In this document: in pieces, positions 27,739-35,604 of the stretch | Numbering within the stretch: position 1 is the stretch's first letter | How the letters are laid out: each line of letters opens with the position of its first letter | NCBI RefSeq assembly: GCF_031157315.1 | Contig: NZ_JAVIFU010000005.1 | Span: 62,001 to 126,000 of the forward strand | DNA length: 64,000 nucleotides | Reading direction: 5' to 3' | Source of the DNA: Paenibacillus sp. LHD-38 | GTDB lineage: Bacteria > Bacillota > Bacilli > Paenibacillales > Paenibacillaceae | Translations under genes and position numbers: made by a program | Notes under the pieces: model-generated | Seen by the model: the letters and a program-made list of their open reading frames with translations, nothing else | Database searches by the model: none | Told to the model about the DNA's origin: nothing

Positions 27739-28047
27739 TTAGGATTCAGCAAACACGAGATCGTACAAATGCCGCCACGTCGCCCAGCTGAATACGTCGC
27801 CCTCTGCTTGCTTGCCCAAAACGACATAACCTATATAGAGGCCTGCCACAAGCATGATAACCATTATAAGCGGCACGATGCTTTTGCGTAATATCCATAG
27901 CAGCGTGCTTACCCCTTTGGGCCGTTGCTTCTTTTTGGAGTCTCCGTCAGCCTTTGCGCGGCTATTGCGCTTCTTTCTGCCGGATCTTCCCTCTTCCGCT
28001 GTACTCCCGAACCCGCCTTCTTCGCGGTCCATTCGTTCATCGGCCAT
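27739..28047 (-). CDS. EpuA-like single-helix membrane protein (often named RNA polymerase subunit beta)
   Basis: A protein of about 102 residues with a very basic, Lys/Arg/Gly-rich cytoplasmic N-terminal half. One membrane helix (VPLIMVIMLVAGLYIGYVVL) follows, then a short outer tail with FSWATWRHLYDLVF. This is the family PF11772 (EpuA), often annotated as a DNA-directed RNA polymerase subunit, a name with little support from its architecture. The exact start is uncertain, because several ATG or GTG codons lie within 20 bases between 28047 and 28062. It follows the flagellar rod genes by about 20 bases and ends the mbl-flhO-flhP group. Related proteins in streptococci lie beside murA, so a wall-related role is possible. 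Confidence 0.8.
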   Translation of the reverse strand: MADERMDREEGGFGSTAEEGRSGRKKRNSRAKADGDSKKKQRPKGVSTLLWILRKSIVPLIMVIMLVAGLYIGYVVLGKQAEGDVFSWATWRHLYDLVFAES

Positions 28048-28069
28048 ACTCATCACCATCATCCTATCC

Positions 28070-28912
28070 TTATGCGCGCAGCCCGTTCGTAAGGCTCATC
28101 ATCGTATCGCTTGATGATAAAGCTCTAGCTGCCAATTGATAAGCGCGCTGCACATTAATAAGCTCGGTCATTTCATCCGTGAGCTCAACATTTGATTGTT
28201 CCAAGTATCCTTGACGCAGAACAATGCTATTTTCCGAATCCGGTACGATTTGCTGTACAACATCGCCAGCATCAATTCCATTAGCAACAACAAACAGATT
28301 GTCGGAAACCGCAGTCAATGCCGCAGGGCGGGAAGCTTGCAGCAGCTTTATGCTGCCCAGCTCTATCGTTCGCTCAGAAGATACGCCAAGCACGCTTCCA
28401 TCCGGATTCACGCGAAGACTGTACCCTTGCGGCAATACGATATTGCCTTCAACTATGTTCCCAGTCAAGGGGTCTCTTACGTTAGCAACGACCGGATAAC
28501 CGTCTTCCGTTGCCAAAATCGTATCACCGTTTGCGCCGACCGTCAACTGAAACGCCCCGTTACGCGTGTAAGCACGGTTGCCAGCGGCGTCCACTTCCAC
28601 CTCAAACAGCGCATTGCCTTCAATCGCAATATCCGTTTCTTTATCCGTTCCCTGCATGGGCCCTTGCGATAAATTTGGTTGAACCATCGTCATTCTTGAG
28701 CCCCAGCCTTGCGTGAAATCCATTGGCGTTTTACGGCCGGGTTGACTGAACGCTTCAGGCTGGCTTCTTAGGTTCGTTAGAAGATCCTCGAAGGTCGCTT
28801 CCTTCCGCTTGTATCCTACCGTATTTACATTCGCAATATTATCAGCAAGAAGATCGAGCTTCTGTTGAAGCCCATTCATCGATACCATCGCGTTGATCAT
28901 TGAACTGTTCAT
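28070..28912 (-). CDS. flhP: Flagellar hook/rod protein FlhP (FlgG family)
   Basis: A 280-residue component of the flagellar hook/rod, exported by the flagellar type III system without a signal peptide. The N-terminal motif (LDLLADNIANVNTVGYKRKE) and the C-terminal EMTELINVQRAYQLAARAL are the two coiled regions that pack in the rod. In Bacillus the equivalent gene pair next to mbl (flhO/flhP) supplies rod proteins outside the main fla operon, matching its place here. It is 33 bases after flhO, and the two are probably one operon with mbl. FlgG of the main operon is a close paralogue, so the product name rests on location as well as sequence. Confidence 0.9.
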   Translation of the reverse strand: MNSSMINAMVSMNGLQQKLDLLADNIANVNTVGYKRKEATFEDLLTNLRSQPEAFSQPGRKTPMDFTQGWGSRMTMVQPNLSQGPMQGTDKETDIAIEGNALFEVEVDAAGNRAYTRNGAFQLTVGANGDTILATEDGYPVVANVRDPLTGNIVEGNIVLPQGYSLRVNPDGSVLGVSSERTIELGSIKLLQASRPAALTAVSDNLFVVANGIDAGDVVQQIVPDSENSIVLRQGYLEQSNVELTDEMTELINVQRAYQLAARALSSSDTMMSLTNGLRA

Positions 28913-28945
28913 GCTTCGTGCACCTCCGCTGCTTCAACCTGTTGC

Positions 28946-29809
28946 TTAAACGCGACCGACCTCGTTAACCGCTTTGCTTAAGCTTTGATCGTAAAATTGG
29001 ATAACCTTCTGGTTCGCTTCATAAGCCCGCAGCGCCGACATCAGGTCAACAGCCGCTTGCGCCGCGTCGACATTCGAACGCTCGACATAGCCTTGCCTCA
29101 CTTCAACGCGCTCGCCCGGAGCAATTGCAACCGCTTCGCCGTCCTCGCCTGCAAGGCGAAAGCTGCCGTTCCCTTCACGAACCAGCATATTCGGATTATC
29201 AACGCGGCTAATTAGCAGCTGTACACCTATATCCTGTCCATTCGCATCGATAAATCGCTGATCTTCCGTTAATATCAATCTGTCAAGCCCCACACCGGCG
29301 GGCATTTGAATAGGCTGTCCGTCTGTGCCAAGCACGCTTGATCCATCGCTGCCCATAAGGAAGCCTTCCTCCGTCAACGTAAACTTCCCGCCCCGCGTGT
29401 AACGAACCTCGCCGTTTTGATCCTGCAGGGTAAAGAAGGCTTGCGGCTGATAGGTGACTTCTCCGTCCGGACCTACATTTTTGCCGGATGCATCAAAAGC
29501 CAGTCCGTTCAATTCAATGTTGGAAATCAACGCGAAATCCGATGAGTTATTCGTCTGCGTTAAATCGCCTTGCAAATGGATAGACAAGCTCTCTTCCGCA
29601 AAAACGCCGTTTGTCAGTTTCCCGATCTTCGTATAATTTTCTTCTCCCGCTCCAGTTAAAGAAAGCATCATTTCCGGAAAAGAACGAGTTACCGCATTGG
29701 TCTGTTTATAGCCAGGCGTATTTATATTTGAAATATTATTCGTGACGGTATCATGTCTGCGCTGCTGAGAAATCATGCCCGACGCGGCGGTATATAAGCC
29801 TCTTATCAA
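28946..29809 (-). CDS. flhO: Flagellar hook/rod protein FlhO (FlgF family)
   Basis: A 287-residue flagellar rod protein. Translation is placed at a TTG (29809), because GGGAGG lies seven bases upstream and the resulting MIRGLYTAASGM is the normal start of this family. About 33 upstream codons of open frame are not used. The N-terminal motif TVTNNISNINTPGYKQ and C-terminal VDLMSALRAYEANQKVIQFYD are the conserved assembly helices. The middle part carries the repeat PDGEVTYQP ... YTRGGKFTLTEEG typical of flagellar basal-body rod proteins. It lies between mbl and flhP as in Bacillus. Confidence 0.91.
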   Translation of the reverse strand: MIRGLYTAASGMISQQRRHDTVTNNISNINTPGYKQTNAVTRSFPEMMLSLTGAGEENYTKIGKLTNGVFAEESLSIHLQGDLTQTNNSSDFALISNIELNGLAFDASGKNVGPDGEVTYQPQAFFTLQDQNGEVRYTRGGKFTLTEEGFLMGSDGSSVLGTDGQPIQMPAGVGLDRLILTEDQRFIDANGQDIGVQLLISRVDNPNMLVREGNGSFRLAGEDGEAVAIAPGERVEVRQGYVERSNVDAAQAAVDLMSALRAYEANQKVIQFYDQSLSKAVNEVGRV

Positions 29810-29979
29810 GTTGTTACCTCCCTGGATGCTTCCAATCGATCTTACTATATATGTTATCGGTTGAAAGCAAGGCTGCCTGAATAGCTTGTCCTGCGACCTA
29901 TGACTCATTTACGCCTCGGCTGCGCCCCCCTAAGGCTCCCTACCCACGCAAATGTTATTGTTTTAGGCCGCATCTATCT

Positions 29980-30972
29980 TTACTTCTTCCCGAGCTTGTC
30001 CAAGTTATCTAGCAAAATTCCAGTTCCTTTAACGACGCAGTGCATAGGATCCTCTGCAATGAGTACCGGCACCATCAGCTCTTCCGCAAGCAGCGCATCA
30101 AGACCACTGAGTAAGGCGCCTCCGCCTGTCAAAATAACGCCGCGGTCAATAATGTCTGCCGACAGCTCCGGCGGCGTGCGCTCGAGTACGGCTTTAGCTG
30201 CCGATACAATAGACATAACTGAATCCCACAGCGCCTCGCGCACCTCACCCGAACGAATCGTGAGCGTAAGAGGAAGCCCCGAGACCATGTCACGGCCGCG
30301 AATATCGATCTCTTCTTGCCGTCCTCCCTCAAGCACTGTTCCGATCTTGATCTTAATGTCCTCGCTCGTTCTCTCGCCGATGAGAAGCTTGTATTTATTT
30401 TTGATAAACTTCATGATCGCATCGTCGAACTTGTCCCCCGCAACCTTAATGGAGGAGGCAGTGACAACGTCGCCCATAGAAAGAACGGCCACGTCTGTCG
30501 TGCCCCCGCCAATGTCAACAACCATATTGCCGCTAGGCTGGAAGATATCCATTCCAGCCCCTATAGCGGCAGCTTTCGGCTCATCCTCAAGAAAAACTTC
30601 CTTGGCACCGCTGCGTTCCGCAGCTTCACGAATTGCTTTCTGCTCTACTGAGGTTATATTGGTTGGCGCACAAATTAGTATTCGGGGACGGCTAAACCAT
30701 TTCCGTCCCCCGACACGGTCAATAAATGCTTTTAGCATGATTTCCGTAATTTCAAAATCCGCAATAACGCCATCGCGCAGCGGACGAATCGCTATGATGT
30801 TGCCTGGCGTCCGGCCTACCATGCGATGCGCTTCCTCACCTACGGCCAGCACGCGCTTCGTATCGCTTTCAATCGCAACGACTGAAGGCTCATCGAGCAC
30901 GACGCCTCTACCTTTCACATGAATGGATACATTGGCTGTACCAAGATCGATCCCGATATCCTTGCTCAACAT
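29980..30972 (-). CDS. mbl: Cell-shape protein Mbl (MreB family)
   Basis: An actin-like ATPase of 330 residues that forms membrane filaments directing lateral wall synthesis. The start MLSKDIGIDLGTANVSI gives the phosphate-1 motif, with VDIGGGTTDVAVLS as phosphate-2 and GGGALLSGLDALLAEE as the adenosine motif. The ATG at 30972 has GGGGGA upstream; an open frame of 51 further codons overlaps the spoIIID gene and is rejected. Following spoIIID and preceding flhO/flhP is the arrangement of Bacillus, where mbl rather than mreB occupies this place. The product is therefore named Mbl on both sequence and location. Confidence 0.95.
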   Translation of the reverse strand: MLSKDIGIDLGTANVSIHVKGRGVVLDEPSVVAIESDTKRVLAVGEEAHRMVGRTPGNIIAIRPLRDGVIADFEITEIMLKAFIDRVGGRKWFSRPRILICAPTNITSVEQKAIREAAERSGAKEVFLEDEPKAAAIGAGMDIFQPSGNMVVDIGGGTTDVAVLSMGDVVTASSIKVAGDKFDDAIMKFIKNKYKLLIGERTSEDIKIKIGTVLEGGRQEEIDIRGRDMVSGLPLTLTIRSGEVREALWDSVMSIVSAAKAVLERTPPELSADIIDRGVILTGGGALLSGLDALLAEELMVPVLIAEDPMHCVVKGTGILLDNLDKLGKK

Positions 30973-31096
30973 AAGGCTTAAGTCCCCCAACGAATAATAA
31001 TTACAAAACGTACGTTTGGTTCCCTTGACACAGAAACCGCTAACGTTTATTATTCGCCAAAATAGACAAATTTCCTCTATAATTCGAGAAAAAACT

Positions 31097-31384
31097 TCAC
31101 AGTTTCCCGGCAGCGAGTACCTCACGCTTCTTCGTGCTCGTTTTCTTGTATTTGATCTTGGTCGCTTCTCCTCCCCTCAGATGCCGAATGGATTTGTGGT
31201 ACTCGAGAATGTGCTTAACCTGATCGGCCAAATCGGGGTTTATTTCAGGAAGCCGCTCAGTCAAGTCCTTGTGCACCGTACTTTTGGATACACCGAACTC
31301 TTTGGCGATCGTTCGCACCGTGTGCTTCGTTTCCACGATGCAGCGGCCTATTTTAATGGTTCGCTCCTTGATGTAATCGTGCAC
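31097..31384 (-). CDS. spoIIID: Sporulation transcription factor SpoIIID
   Basis: A 95-residue DNA-binding regulator that acts in the mother cell with sigma-E, activating some genes and repressing others on the way to sigma-K. The helix-turn-helix is TVRTIAKEFGVSKSTVHKDLTERL, and the basic C-terminal tail (KYKKTSTKKREV) contacts the minor groove in the family. It begins at an ATG at 31384 and lies 124 bases upstream of mbl. It is probably under sigma-E control. The Bacillus order spoIIQ ... spoIIID-mbl is kept. Confidence 0.97.
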   Translation of the reverse strand: MHDYIKERTIKIGRCIVETKHTVRTIAKEFGVSKSTVHKDLTERLPEINPDLADQVKHILEYHKSIRHLRGGEATKIKYKKTSTKKREVLAAGKL

Positions 31385-31500
31385 GTTCCCGCCTCCCTAC
31401 TCGAGATAGTTTGGTACATTATATGAGTAGGTCACGTATATATTCGTTATGGTCAAGCCTGACAAGCCGGAATGTGAAATTTTTTTCAGAAAAACGAAAA

Positions 31501-31527
31501 ACAGGCAGGGATTTGCTCCCTGCCTGT
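31501..31527 (-). terminator. Terminator of spoIIQ
   Basis: A perfect 10-bp stem ACAGGCAGGG/CCCTGCCTGT with a seven-base loop, followed on the minus strand by TTTTTCGTTTTT. It begins about 28 bases after the spoIIQ stop. Confidence 0.95.
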
Positions 31528-31554
31528 ACGTCTAAAGTCCTATTTTTGAAATTT

Positions 31555-32298
31555 TTACTCTGTGATTAGCGAGCTTGGATTAACCGGCTTGCCGTTGCTG
31601 CGTGTTTCATAATGAAGGTGAATGCCAAGGTCGCGTTCCAAGTCATTGCGTCCGGCTTTTGCGATCACGGTACCTTGCGTAACATCATCGCCAACTTCAA
31701 CCGCAACATCGGTTACGCTTTGGTATACCGTTACAAGACCGCCGGCATGGGTAATCTCAATTACATTGCCGTTCGTCGGTTCAGCCTTTACATAAGTGAC
31801 TTTACCCGATAGTGCAGCCAGCACGTCGAAGGTTTTACCGCTTGGGTCAACGAAGTCAATTCCCATATGCGCGGAGAAGGTTTCTCCTACTTGAACGAGA
31901 GCAGCCTCGCGCTCTTCATCGCTTGCTTTTTCGTCATAGAACGGCAGTTCTACTTGCAGTGCGGCTCTGTCAGCCAGCGGCCATTTAATCGACTCATTGC
32001 CTGCGATAACCTCAACAGCATCCTCACCCTTGCCTTGCGTTTCAGTCGTACCCTCTTTTGAATCTTCAGTAGTAACGGCTTTTCCTGTTGTAGGACTCGT
32101 TTGATCCGCTCCCTGATAGATCCACATTAAGGTTACGATAATTGCTGCCGCGGCCATGAAGATTGCTGGAGATACCCATCGCTTTGCAAAAAGGTTCTTC
32201 CATCCACTGCTAGATTTGGCGGCAGACGTTCCTCCCAGAACGGTTTTGGGAGTTTCTTCTGGTCTTTGCTTCGGTTTACTTTGATTTTGATCATTCAT
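31555..32298 (-). CDS. spoIIQ: Stage II sporulation protein SpoIIQ (M23 domain)
   Basis: A 247-residue forespore membrane protein that binds SpoIIIAH across the intermembrane space to form the engulfment zipper and feeding-tube channel. A cytoplasmic start with Pro/Lys-rich residues is followed by a membrane helix (43-60), a linker of acidic and Thr-rich residues and a LytM/M23 domain (about 110-240). In that domain the metal ligand motif HxGxD (His144, Asp148) and HLH (227-229) are both present. Bacillus subtilis SpoIIQ has a degenerate site, so this copy may still be an active endopeptidase, as in clostridia. It is expected to be sigma-F dependent. It stands 82 bases downstream of spoIID. 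Confidence 0.92.
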   Translation of the reverse strand: MNDQNQSKPKQRPEETPKTVLGGTSAAKSSSGWKNLFAKRWVSPAIFMAAAAIIVTLMWIYQGADQTSPTTGKAVTTEDSKEGTTETQGKGEDAVEVIAGNESIKWPLADRAALQVELPFYDEKASDEEREAALVQVGETFSAHMGIDFVDPSGKTFDVLAALSGKVTYVKAEPTNGNVIEITHAGGLVTVYQSVTDVAVEVGDDVTQGTVIAKAGRNDLERDLGIHLHYETRSNGKPVNPSSLITE

Positions 32299-32380
32299 TT
32301 TCTATCACCTCACTAGCCATTGTTACCAGATCTGCTAGGTTTATACGTGAGGTGATAATGAAATATTGAAAGAGTTTAAA

Positions 32381-33577
32381 TTAAGAGTGACTGGCGAGCT
32401 GTTCCGAAAGCTTTGAAGCTTGCTCCACTTGAACGCTAGAATAGTAATGCGCCAAAATTTCCTCAGCGCCCGCCCCCGATTGCGCCATACCGTTCGCTCC
32501 CCATTGGCTCATACCTACGCCATGCCCATAGCCGTAGGTGGTAATCCATATCGAACTGCCTTTTATATTCCAAGTAAATTGAGAGGATGCGAGACCTAGT
32601 TTTTCTCTCACTTCCCGCCCCGTAAAGGTTGCTCCTCCTATCACTATCTTGCTGATCCGATTGCCAGCGGTCTTCTCTACTATACGAATAGCTGATTTGG
32701 CAGAGCTCTTCCTTGCAACTCCGAGCTTCTTGTAAAACTCTTTTAGCGGCAGCTCTACCGTTTCCTTATATCGCGGTGAAATGGCTTCATCCCATGGACT
32801 TGCCACGCTTCGCAAATAAGGAATCTCCTGTTTCCAGTAGTCCTCCGAATTTTCGGTATACCCGTTGCTCGTGGAAAAGAAGGTTGCTTCGATCGGATCA
32901 CCTTTATACGTAATGATCTTGCCTCTCGTTTCTGCAACCGCATCATTCAGTTTTTTCATGTTTGTTTTCTGTTCGGACTTTGGCCATTTTTTGGCGAGAT
33001 CCGCGACAGAGACATAAACCTGGTGCTCAATCGTATCCGTCACATCTGCGTCTTCAACCGGAACCCCGCTGTCATTGCCTTGTATGATTCTCCGTATCAT
33101 ATACGTACGCGCGGCAATGGCTTGCGCCTTTAGCGCCTCCAGCTCGAAGCCGATTGGCATTTCCGCAGCCACAACGCCGCGGACATAGGTTTCGAGCGGT
33201 ACACGCTCAATTCGTTTCTCTTCTGTCATATAGACACGGACCACGAGACGATCGAGTATCGCAGGCGTCTCCGCATTCGATTGACCGCCTGCAGCTGGAT
33301 TCGTCTTCTGCGGATTGGCTTCTTTAGAAGTAGTCTGCCGCTCCTCGGTGTCCTTCGGAGTATTAATAGAAGACTCTGCTTGCGTATCATTCTCCGCCAA
33401 ATGATTCTCCGTTATGTACCTTGCGGATTGCGCGCCCCGGAGCTCATTCAGCGAAAGCCTCACTAGCAGCACAGAGGCTCCCAGCATTGCGCCTACAGCA
33501 AACAAAGCCAGCCCTCTGCTTGTCCGCACTCGACTGATCAACGAAACTATTGAATACATCCCTATCCTACGCTTCAT
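32381..33577 (-). CDS. spoIID: Stage II sporulation protein SpoIID
   Basis: A 398-residue lytic transglycosylase that cleaves glycan strands lacking stem peptides, needed with SpoIIM and SpoIIP for septal thinning and engulfment. After a short cytosolic end a membrane helix (GLALFAVGAMLGASVLLV) anchors it. A spacer with many Ser/Thr/Glu/Asn residues is followed by the SpoIID domain. This shows LETYVRGVVAAEMP, LKAQAIAARTYMI and the C-terminal YGHGVGMSQWGANGMA. The ATG at 33577 has AAGGAG seven bases upstream; an in-frame GTG five codons earlier is less likely. Sigma-E control in the mother cell is expected. In Bacillus it follows murA directly, but here an inserted 10-kb segment lies between. 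Confidence 0.95.
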   Translation of the reverse strand: MKRRIGMYSIVSLISRVRTSRGLALFAVGAMLGASVLLVRLSLNELRGAQSARYITENHLAENDTQAESSINTPKDTEERQTTSKEANPQKTNPAAGGQSNAETPAILDRLVVRVYMTEEKRIERVPLETYVRGVVAAEMPIGFELEALKAQAIAARTYMIRRIIQGNDSGVPVEDADVTDTIEHQVYVSVADLAKKWPKSEQKTNMKKLNDAVAETRGKIITYKGDPIEATFFSTSNGYTENSEDYWKQEIPYLRSVASPWDEAISPRYKETVELPLKEFYKKLGVARKSSAKSAIRIVEKTAGNRISKIVIGGATFTGREVREKLGLASSQFTWNIKGSSIWITTYGYGHGVGMSQWGANGMAQSGAGAEEILAHYYSSVQVEQASKLSEQLASHS

Positions 33578-33704
33578 GAGCTCTCCTTCCACCTTGGCCG
33601 GGGGAGAGTTTATAAGAATCCGCTAGCGAGGAGTCCCTCTCTCTTAAACCGGTCCTGATGGTACATTCTATGAGCGTGAATGATAGGGTAGAACCGTTAA
33701 ACGT

Positions 33705-34895
33705 CTAATCATGGCGAAGCGCGTCAACTGGCCGCAGGCTTGCCGCTTTATTCGCAGGCAAGTAGCCGAATATGACACCGACGAAAGCAGAGAATACAAA
33801 AGCCAGCCATACGGTATCTATTGGAACCTCCGTTTCTGTTTTCATTACCATTCCGATAGTAAAAGAGGCGATATAACCAAGACCAATGCCGAGTGCGCCT
33901 CCAAGACCGCTTATGCAAACCGCCTCTACCAGAAATTGAAATAAAATATCCCGTTTCTTGGCTCCCAATGATTTGCGAATGCCAATTTCACGCGTCCGTT
34001 CCGTTACTGACACGAGCATGATATTCATTATGCCGATCCCGCCAACGATAAGTGATATGATTGCTACATATATAAGCTGCCTATTCATTATTTCATTTAC
34101 CGAATTCAATGTTTCCATGGCTTCTTCTTGATTAAGCACCCGGTAAGCATTCTCATTCCCCCGGAATTTCTCATAGAGAACAGCTTCAATCCCTGTAACG
34201 GTCCTATCCATCAGCTTTGTATCCGACACGATTAGGTTAATGGTAGATACACCGCTTGTTTGAAATATCTTTTGAGCCGTCGTTACGGGAATTAATATTT
34301 TCTCGTCATTCGAACCCGTAAGCGAGCTGCCCTGCGATTCAAGCAGGCCAACGATCGTAAAGTTGTAACCGTTGATTGTTATTTTTTTGCCGACTGCGGC
34401 AGACGGGTCTTCACCCTCATCCTCGAACAGGTCGGTCGCGGTATCCACGCCGATAAGCGCTACCTTTGTGTTGTTTTTAATATCCGGAGAGGCGATATAT
34501 CTTCCATCTTGCACCGGAAAATCCTTTACTTCTTCGTAAGCGGCCGTAATTCCTTCTACGGTCACCGTTACTTGCGTTTTGCCATACTTCGCATAGCCCG
34601 TCGTACTTGTCACCGGAGCAACGCCCGCCACATTGGCAACTTCGCCAAGCTCATTCGCTTCATCCACGGAGAGCGTCGTAACCGTACCTCGGCCAGTAAT
34701 CGTAACGGAGAGCGAATCCGGACTTCCAAGTGACGATACCTGCTCGGCCACCTCGTTGGAGGATGCCTTCCCCATCGCCACCAACGCGATAACCGTTGCA
34801 ACGCCTATCAGAATACCAAGCATAGACAAGATTGTTCTAAGCTTGTTGGACAAGACGCTCTTGACTGCCATCTTGAAGCCTTGCGTGAGTTTCAT
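33705..34895 (-). CDS. MacB-like ABC exporter permease
   Basis: A 396-residue membrane subunit of the MacB/FtsX type. It has one helix at the N-terminus ([33 protein letters not shown]), a large extracellular MacB periplasmic-core domain (about 45-270) and three C-terminal helices. The second to last includes GGIGIMNIMLVSVTERTREIGIRKSLGA, diagnostic of the family. The gene's start overlaps the end of the ATPase gene by 59 bases, with AAGGAGG in front of it. With the ATPase and adaptor it makes a tripartite exporter. Substrates in Firmicutes include antimicrobial peptides and lipopeptides, but none can be assigned here. Confidence 0.93.
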   Translation of the reverse strand: MKLTQGFKMAVKSVLSNKLRTILSMLGILIGVATVIALVAMGKASSNEVAEQVSSLGSPDSLSVTITGRGTVTTLSVDEANELGEVANVAGVAPVTSTTGYAKYGKTQVTVTVEGITAAYEEVKDFPVQDGRYIASPDIKNNTKVALIGVDTATDLFEDEGEDPSAAVGKKITINGYNFTIVGLLESQGSSLTGSNDEKILIPVTTAQKIFQTSGVSTINLIVSDTKLMDRTVTGIEAVLYEKFRGNENAYRVLNQEEAMETLNSVNEIMNRQLIYVAIISLIVGGIGIMNIMLVSVTERTREIGIRKSLGAKKRDILFQFLVEAVCISGLGGALGIGLGYIASFTIGMVMKTETEVPIDTVWLAFVFSAFVGVIFGYLPANKAASLRPVDALRHD

Positions 34896-35604
34896 CGCTA
34901 CCCCTCCTTCCTTGCTCCTGCTCGGTCAACACCCCATCCCGTATAATTACCGTTCGGCTTGCCCGCTTCGCTACTTCCATATCATGCGTAATCAGCACAA
35001 TCGTCTGACCCGCTTTGTTTAGTTCCTCCATCATGTTAAGCACTTCCATGCCCGTTTTCGAATCCAGCGCGCCAGTCGGCTCATCGGCAAGCAGCATAGG
35101 CGGGTTAGTCGCTAGCGCGCGTGCGATCGCAACCCTTTGCTGCTGGCCGCCCGAGAGCTCATTTTGGCGGTGGTTTAATTTTTGGCCAAGCCCGACCCTC
35201 TCCAGCGCGTCCATTGCGCGAAGCTTCCGCTCCTTGCCAGGCAAACCCCGGTAAATAAGGGGAAGCTCACAGTTCTCGAGTGCCGTAAGCTTTGGCAGCA
35301 GGTGATAGCCTTGGAAAATAAAACCTATTTTTTTATTGCGCATTTCAGTCAGCTTATTGTCGTTTTGCCCCGTTATCTCAAGGCCTTCCAGCTTATAGCT
35401 TCCTTCGCTTGGCAGGTCAAGGCAGCCTATAATGTTCATTAACGTCGACTTCCCCGATCCGGATGGGCCCACAATCGCTAGAAAATCGCCGTGCGCTACC
35501 GTTAGCGATACCTCATGCAAAACGGTCGTCTTTTCCCGCGCCATCATATATGACTTCGTAATATTCGTCATCTCAATTAAAGGAACGTTTGAGTTCATAC
35601 TCAT
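34837..35604 (-). CDS. ABC exporter ATPase (MacB/LolD type)
   Basis: A 255-residue nucleotide-binding subunit. Walker A is [12 protein letters not shown], the signature is [15 protein letters not shown], Walker B is [12 protein letters not shown] and the switch is [10 protein letters not shown]. The length, and [12 protein letters not shown] after Walker A, are typical of the MacB/LolD/YvrO subfamily, which drives conformational export rather than transport through a pore. It starts four bases before the end of the adaptor gene (ATGA overlap) and runs 59 bases into the permease gene, so the three genes form one tightly coupled operon. Confidence 0.96.
   Translation of the reverse strand: MSMNSNVPLIEMTNITKSYMMAREKTTVLHEVSLTVAHGDFLAIVGPSGSGKSTLMNIIGCLDLPSEGSYKLEGLEITGQNDNKLTEMRNKKIGFIFQGYHLLPKLTALENCELPLIYRGLPGKERKLRAMDALERVGLGQKLNHRQNELSGGQQQRVAIARALATNPPMLLADEPTGALDSKTGMEVLNMMEELNKAGQTIVLITHDMEVAKRASRTVIIRDGVLTEQEQGRRGSDETHARLQDGSQERLVQQA

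Noticed and set aside
29900..30922. Plus-strand open frame of 340 codons opposite mbl
   Set aside because: Ser/Pro/Thr-rich shadow of the mbl gene with no motif; mbl itself is certain.
30973..31125. N-terminal extension of Mbl
   Set aside because: The extra 51 codons overlap spoIIID and the family starts at MLSKDIGIDLG, which has its own ribosome site.
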